A stretch of DNA of 64,000 nucleotides from Mycolicibacterium sphagni (lineage in GTDB: Bacteria; Actinomycetota; Actinomycetes; Mycobacteriales; Mycobacteriaceae), in NCBI RefSeq assembly GCF_002250655.1, contig NZ_NOZR01000006.1:62001-126000 (forward strand), read 5' to 3'. This document shows positions 61,046-64,000 of the stretch, piece after piece. Below the pieces are notes generated by a model, which did no database searches, was not told where the DNA came from, and saw only the letters and a list, made by a program, of their open reading frames with translations. Both the position numbers and the translations under genes were made by a program. Positions within the stretch are counted from its first letter, which is position 1, and each line of letters starts with the position of its first letter.

Positions 61046-63781
61046 ATGCAGCCGAGGAGGCAGTCCGCTCCGGTCGTGTCAACCAAATTGCGGGCCCCGG
61101 CCTTGGATGACGGGCTCATCACGCGTGAGCGCCTCATCGATCTGTTGCACGCTGGCCGCGCCAAGCGCCTGGTATTGATCCACGGTCCAGCGGGTTTCGG
61201 CAAGACGACGTTGGCCGCGCAATGGCAGCGGGTGCTAAGCGCCGAGGGTGTGCCGGTCGCCTGGATCACGCTGGGCCGCGACGACAACGACACCACGTCG
61301 TTTCTCGGTCACCTCGTCGAAGCTGTTCGCCGAGTGGAGCCGACGGTGGGCGCCGATCTGGCCGGGCTGCTGGAACAGGAGTCCAACGATACCGAGCGGT
61401 ATGTGCTGGCCGAGCTGGTCAATCAATGCGCCGATTTCGGACGTCCCCTCGCCGTCGTCCTGGACGACTGGCATCTCATCGAAAGCTCAGGCGCCACGGC
61501 CGCATTGGAGTTCCTGCTCGATGTCGGACCTGACAACCTGCATCTGATCGTGACGAGCCGGACTCGGGGGCCGGCCATCGGCCGCCTCAAGGTCGGCAAA
61601 CAGGTGCACGAGATCGACGCCACACAACTTCGTTTCGACCGCCAGGAGTCGGCGGCATTCTTACTTGAGCTGAATGACCTGGACCTCACCGGTGACGACG
61701 TGCACACGTTGTGGTCCAGCACCGAGGGCTGGGTGGCCGCTTTGCAATTGGCCACGCTGTCGCTGCGCAACAGCCCGGACCCGGGCGCGCTGATTCGCGA
61801 CTTCTCCGGCCGGCACAACTCCATCGGGGACTACCTGGCCGAAAACGTCCTCGACACACTGCCGCCCGATTTGCTCGAGTTCCTCGTCACCACCTCGATC
61901 TGCGAACGCCTCTGCGGCGGGCTGGCCGCCGCCGTCAGCGGCCACCCCCGCGGGCAGGCCATCCTCGAGGAGCTGGAACAACGCGACCTGTTCCTGCGGC
62001 CGCTCGACGACAACCGCGAATGGTTCCGCTACCACCACCTGTTCGCCGGATACCTGCGTCAACGGCTGGAACGCGATCACGGCGACAAGATCGTTGCCCT
62101 GCACCGCAACGCATCTGCCTGGTTCGCCGATCACGGACTCCTCAGCGAGGCCGTCACTCACGCACTCGCCGCCGGCGATGGGCACGCAGCGGTGGATCTG
62201 GTTGAGCAACAGTCGATGTCACTGGTCGAACACAGCCGGATGGCCAGCCTGTTGGGGTTGGTGAACAAGCTGCCCAAGTCGCTGCTGAGCGATCGGCCGA
62301 ACCTGCACATCGCTGTCGCCTGGGCCAATTGCCTGTTGCAGCGCAGCGCGCAGGCCCAGGTCTCACTCGACCTCGCCCGTGCCGCACTGGGTTCGGCGCC
62401 CGACAGTAGCGGCGTCCTGGGGGAAATCGACGTCGTACAGGCGTGTATCGACGTCTACGGCGACCGCATCGACCGAGCGGCAGATCTCGTCGCGCCGTGC
62501 CTCGAGGAGAATTCCGGATATCGGCCGTTCCTCGTGGCGGTATCGGCCAACATCCGCACCTTCGTCGACATCCACACCTTCGACTACGAGGCCGCCGAAG
62601 CACGCCAGCGCTGGGCTATTCCCTTCCACGAGAGCGCCGTTGGACCATTCGCCGGCGTGTACGGACGGTGTTTCGCGGGCCTGGCCTCGTTCGCCCGGCT
62701 CGATCTCGTCAGCACCGAGAGGCGCTATACCGAGGCCAGGGAGCTGGCAGAGCAAATGGCCGGGCAGCACTCCCACGCGGCCCGGCTTGCGGGCGCCTTG
62801 CTGGGCAAGCTGCACTACGAATACGGGGATATCGACTCTGCGGAAAAGCTTTTGGAGGAGTGCCACGAACTCGGGGCGGAAAGCGGTGTCGCCGATTTCA
62901 TGATCGCGACGTACGGCACGCTGGCCCGCATCAAGGTCCTGCGCGGCGACATCGAGGAAGCCATGACCCTTCTCGAGGAGGGCCTCGAGGCAGCACAACA
63001 GCTTTCGATGCCTCGGCTCTCTGCGGCACTGCACAGCGAGAGCCTGCGCCTGCACCTTGCGGTCGGCGACATCGCCCGCGCCCAGGACGCACTCGCCGCC
63101 AGCGCCAAGGATGTCACCAGCGGCCGTGATGGGATCGCGACAGCCGTGCGGTATTGCCACCTCGGGATGCAGGCCCGACTATCGCGCGCCCAGGACGACT
63201 ACGACGGCGCGATCCGGCTGTTCACGGCGATGCAGAAGGAAAGCAGGGCGCTCGGCTGGCGATACTCCGAGGTCGGCGCGACTCTCAAGCTGGCCAAAGC
63301 TCTCTACGTCCGCGGAGATACCGAAGCCGCAACCGAAACACTGGTCCCCGCACTGGTTGCGGGCGCGCGATCGGGTCTGGTCCGTACAGTCATCGACAGC
63401 GGCCCGGAGGTCCTGGCGATGATCGCGTCACTTCGTGAGGCCAGCCGGACGAGCCGACATCCCATCGGGGTTCCCGAGGTGCCCCCCACTTATCTCTCCC
63501 GCCTCCTGGCCACCGCTCACGCCGACTCCCGCAGCGCAGCGATTCCCGTGATCGCCCGCGTCGCCGATCGATCGCCGCTGCCCGAAGAGCCGCTCAGCGC
63601 CAGGGAAATCGACGTCCTACGACTGCTGGAAAGTGGCCTGTCGAACAAGCAGATCGCGCGCAATCTCGGGGTGACCATCAATACCGTCAAGTGGTATCTG
63701 AAGAGCATCTACATCAAGCTCGGTGTGGGCAAGCGCGGTGAGTCGATCGCCGAAGCGCGCCGGCGGCACATCCTGGACTGA
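61046..63781 (+). CDS. MalT-like LuxR-family transcriptional regulator
   Basis: 911 residues: STAND ATPase with Walker A GPAGFGKTT (47-55) and LAVVLDDWHLIESS (Walker B), the MalT-type winged-helix signature region YHHLFAGYLRQRLERDH, a TPR-like superhelix (about 400-800) and a C-terminal helix-turn-helix (LSAREIDVLRLLESGLSNKQ, VTINTVKWYLKSIYIKLGV). It is activated in MalT by ATP plus a sugar ligand; the ligand here is unknown. The ATG at 61046 has a gggagg site nine bases upstream. It is divergent from the EAL gene across 256 bp, which may be a target. Confidence 0.93.
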   Translation: MQPRRQSAPVVSTKLRAPALDDGLITRERLIDLLHAGRAKRLVLIHGPAGFGKTTLAAQWQRVLSAEGVPVAWITLGRDDNDTTSFLGHLVEAVRRVEPTVGADLAGLLEQESNDTERYVLAELVNQCADFGRPLAVVLDDWHLIESSGATAALEFLLDVGPDNLHLIVTSRTRGPAIGRLKVGKQVHEIDATQLRFDRQESAAFLLELNDLDLTGDDVHTLWSSTEGWVAALQLATLSLRNSPDPGALIRDFSGRHNSIGDYLAENVLDTLPPDLLEFLVTTSICERLCGGLAAAVSGHPRGQAILEELEQRDLFLRPLDDNREWFRYHHLFAGYLRQRLERDHGDKIVALHRNASAWFADHGLLSEAVTHALAAGDGHAAVDLVEQQSMSLVEHSRMASLLGLVNKLPKSLLSDRPNLHIAVAWANCLLQRSAQAQVSLDLARAALGSAPDSSGVLGEIDVVQACIDVYGDRIDRAADLVAPCLEENSGYRPFLVAVSANIRTFVDIHTFDYEAAEARQRWAIPFHESAVGPFAGVYGRCFAGLASFARLDLVSTERRYTEARELAEQMAGQHSHAARLAGALLGKLHYEYGDIDSAEKLLEECHELGAESGVADFMIATYGTLARIKVLRGDIEEAMTLLEEGLEAAQQLSMPRLSAALHSESLRLHLAVGDIARAQDALAASAKDVTSGRDGIATAVRYCHLGMQARLSRAQDDYDGAIRLFTAMQKESRALGWRYSEVGATLKLAKALYVRGDTEAATETLVPALVAGARSGLVRTVIDSGPEVLAMIASLREASRTSRHPIGVPEVPPTYLSRLLATAHADSRSAAIPVIARVADRSPLPEEPLSAREIDVLRLLESGLSNKQIARNLGVTINTVKWYLKSIYIKLGVGKRGESIAEARRRHILD

Positions 63782-63845
63782 GCAGCACGCAGTATGCCGA
63801 GCGCGCACCTCCGGCGCCTGTGCTGGCAGAAACCGCGACTTTTCG

Positions 63846-63880
63846 GTAATTGACGGCTTTAATAATAATTACTGCGCAGT
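63846..63880. promoter_or_regulatory. AT-rich palindromes before the terminal TetR gene
   Basis: GTAATT (63846-63851) and AATTAC (63867-63872) form a dyad with a 15-base spacer, and ACTGCGCAGT (63871-63880) is a perfect 10-bp palindrome. The stretch is much richer in A and T than its surroundings and contains TTGACG (63850-63855). It is probably the promoter/operator of the TetR gene that starts 39 bp downstream. Confidence 0.45.
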
Positions 63881-63918
63881 CTGGGGGGACGGGCGAAGGA
63901 AACCGGGGGCACGAAGCA

Positions 63919-64000
63919 ATGGGCGAAGCAGACCGCGACGTCATCGTCGACACCGCACTCGAGCTCTTCATCAACCAGGGATACAACGCGACGACCCTGG
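63919..64000 (+). CDS. TetR-family regulator, first 27 codons (cut by window end)
   Basis: Reads MGEADRDVIVDTALELFINQ then GYNATTL at the window end. The helix-1 pattern (IVDTALELF-x-NQGYxATTL) is the standard TetR N-terminus. Only the beginning is visible, so neither ligand nor targets can be inferred. A palindromic AT-rich element upstream is a likely autoregulatory site. Confidence 0.8.
   Translation, partial: MGEADRDVIVDTALELFINQGYNATTL

Overview
The window is high-GC actinobacterial DNA from a mycobacterium, most likely an environmental or rapidly growing Mycobacterium/Mycolicibacterium. The evidence is a set of genes that together are diagnostic: fbiC (cofactor F420), mshB (mycothiol), lpqW and pimE (phosphatidylinositol mannosides), typA, mutT2, a sirtuin, mcr (alpha-methylacyl-CoA racemase), two Mce-associated membrane proteins, two P450s and many exported Ala/Thr/Pro-rich proteins. 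From about 1 to 31 kb the gene order follows, from memory, the M. tuberculosis segment Rv1173c back to Rv1143, with local replacements. No rRNA, tRNA or CRISPR array was seen.

1-8.3 kb: fbiC (cut by the window edge), an exported protein, a Rv1171-like membrane protein and mshB, then divergently a ClC channel and a methyltransferase, then two more exported low-complexity proteins. These three exported proteins lie where M. tuberculosis carries PE/PPE genes. Two of them share 11-bp-phased TCAGG repeats upstream. 8.3-20 kb: lpqW, typA, a YrhK-like protein, a small zinc-ribbon protein, a CYP142-type P450, mutT2, a very large secreted PGRS protein ending in a C39-like peptidase domain, phhB and pimE. 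The narGHJI genes found here in M. tuberculosis are absent. 20-31 kb: two secreted Ala/Pro-rich proteins, small proteins, an HhH-GPD repair protein, an MFS transporter, an F420-binding Rv1155-type protein, two methyltransferases, a GntR regulator facing a sirtuin across a small operator, an apparently leaderless 43-codon gene with its own terminator, and the nitronate monooxygenase / SDR / mcr lipid group.

31-48 kb is accessory-like: crotonases, an orphan HicB-like protein after a long inverted repeat, a broken MFS gene, a CPBP protease, a fasciclin protein, a secreted barnase-type RNase with its barstar inhibitor, a thiolase-crotonase operon, a DUF3556 membrane protein under a perfect KstR-type sterol operator, a DoxX protein, an acyltransferase-like protein, hydrolases and a pair of Mce-associated proteins. 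48-64 kb: a large ATP-binding LuxR regulator, a second P450, TetR facing a TauD/AtsK-type dioxygenase, a class III cyclase, an IS110-family insertion sequence, a permuted-papain (YiiX-like) protein, a translationally coupled lipoprotein/secreted pair, an EAL-DICT phosphodiesterase facing a second MalT-like LuxR regulator, and the start of a TetR gene.

Functional threads: envelope lipid synthesis (lpqW, pimE), low-molecular-weight redox cofactors (fbiC and mshB, with the Rv1155-type protein as an F420 binder), sterol/branched lipid catabolism (CYP142, mcr, SDR, crotonases, thiolase, DUF3556 with a KstR box) and second-messenger signalling (cyclase, EAL-DICT protein). Family assignments and M. 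tuberculosis locus comparisons come from recall and reading of motifs; no database search was run.
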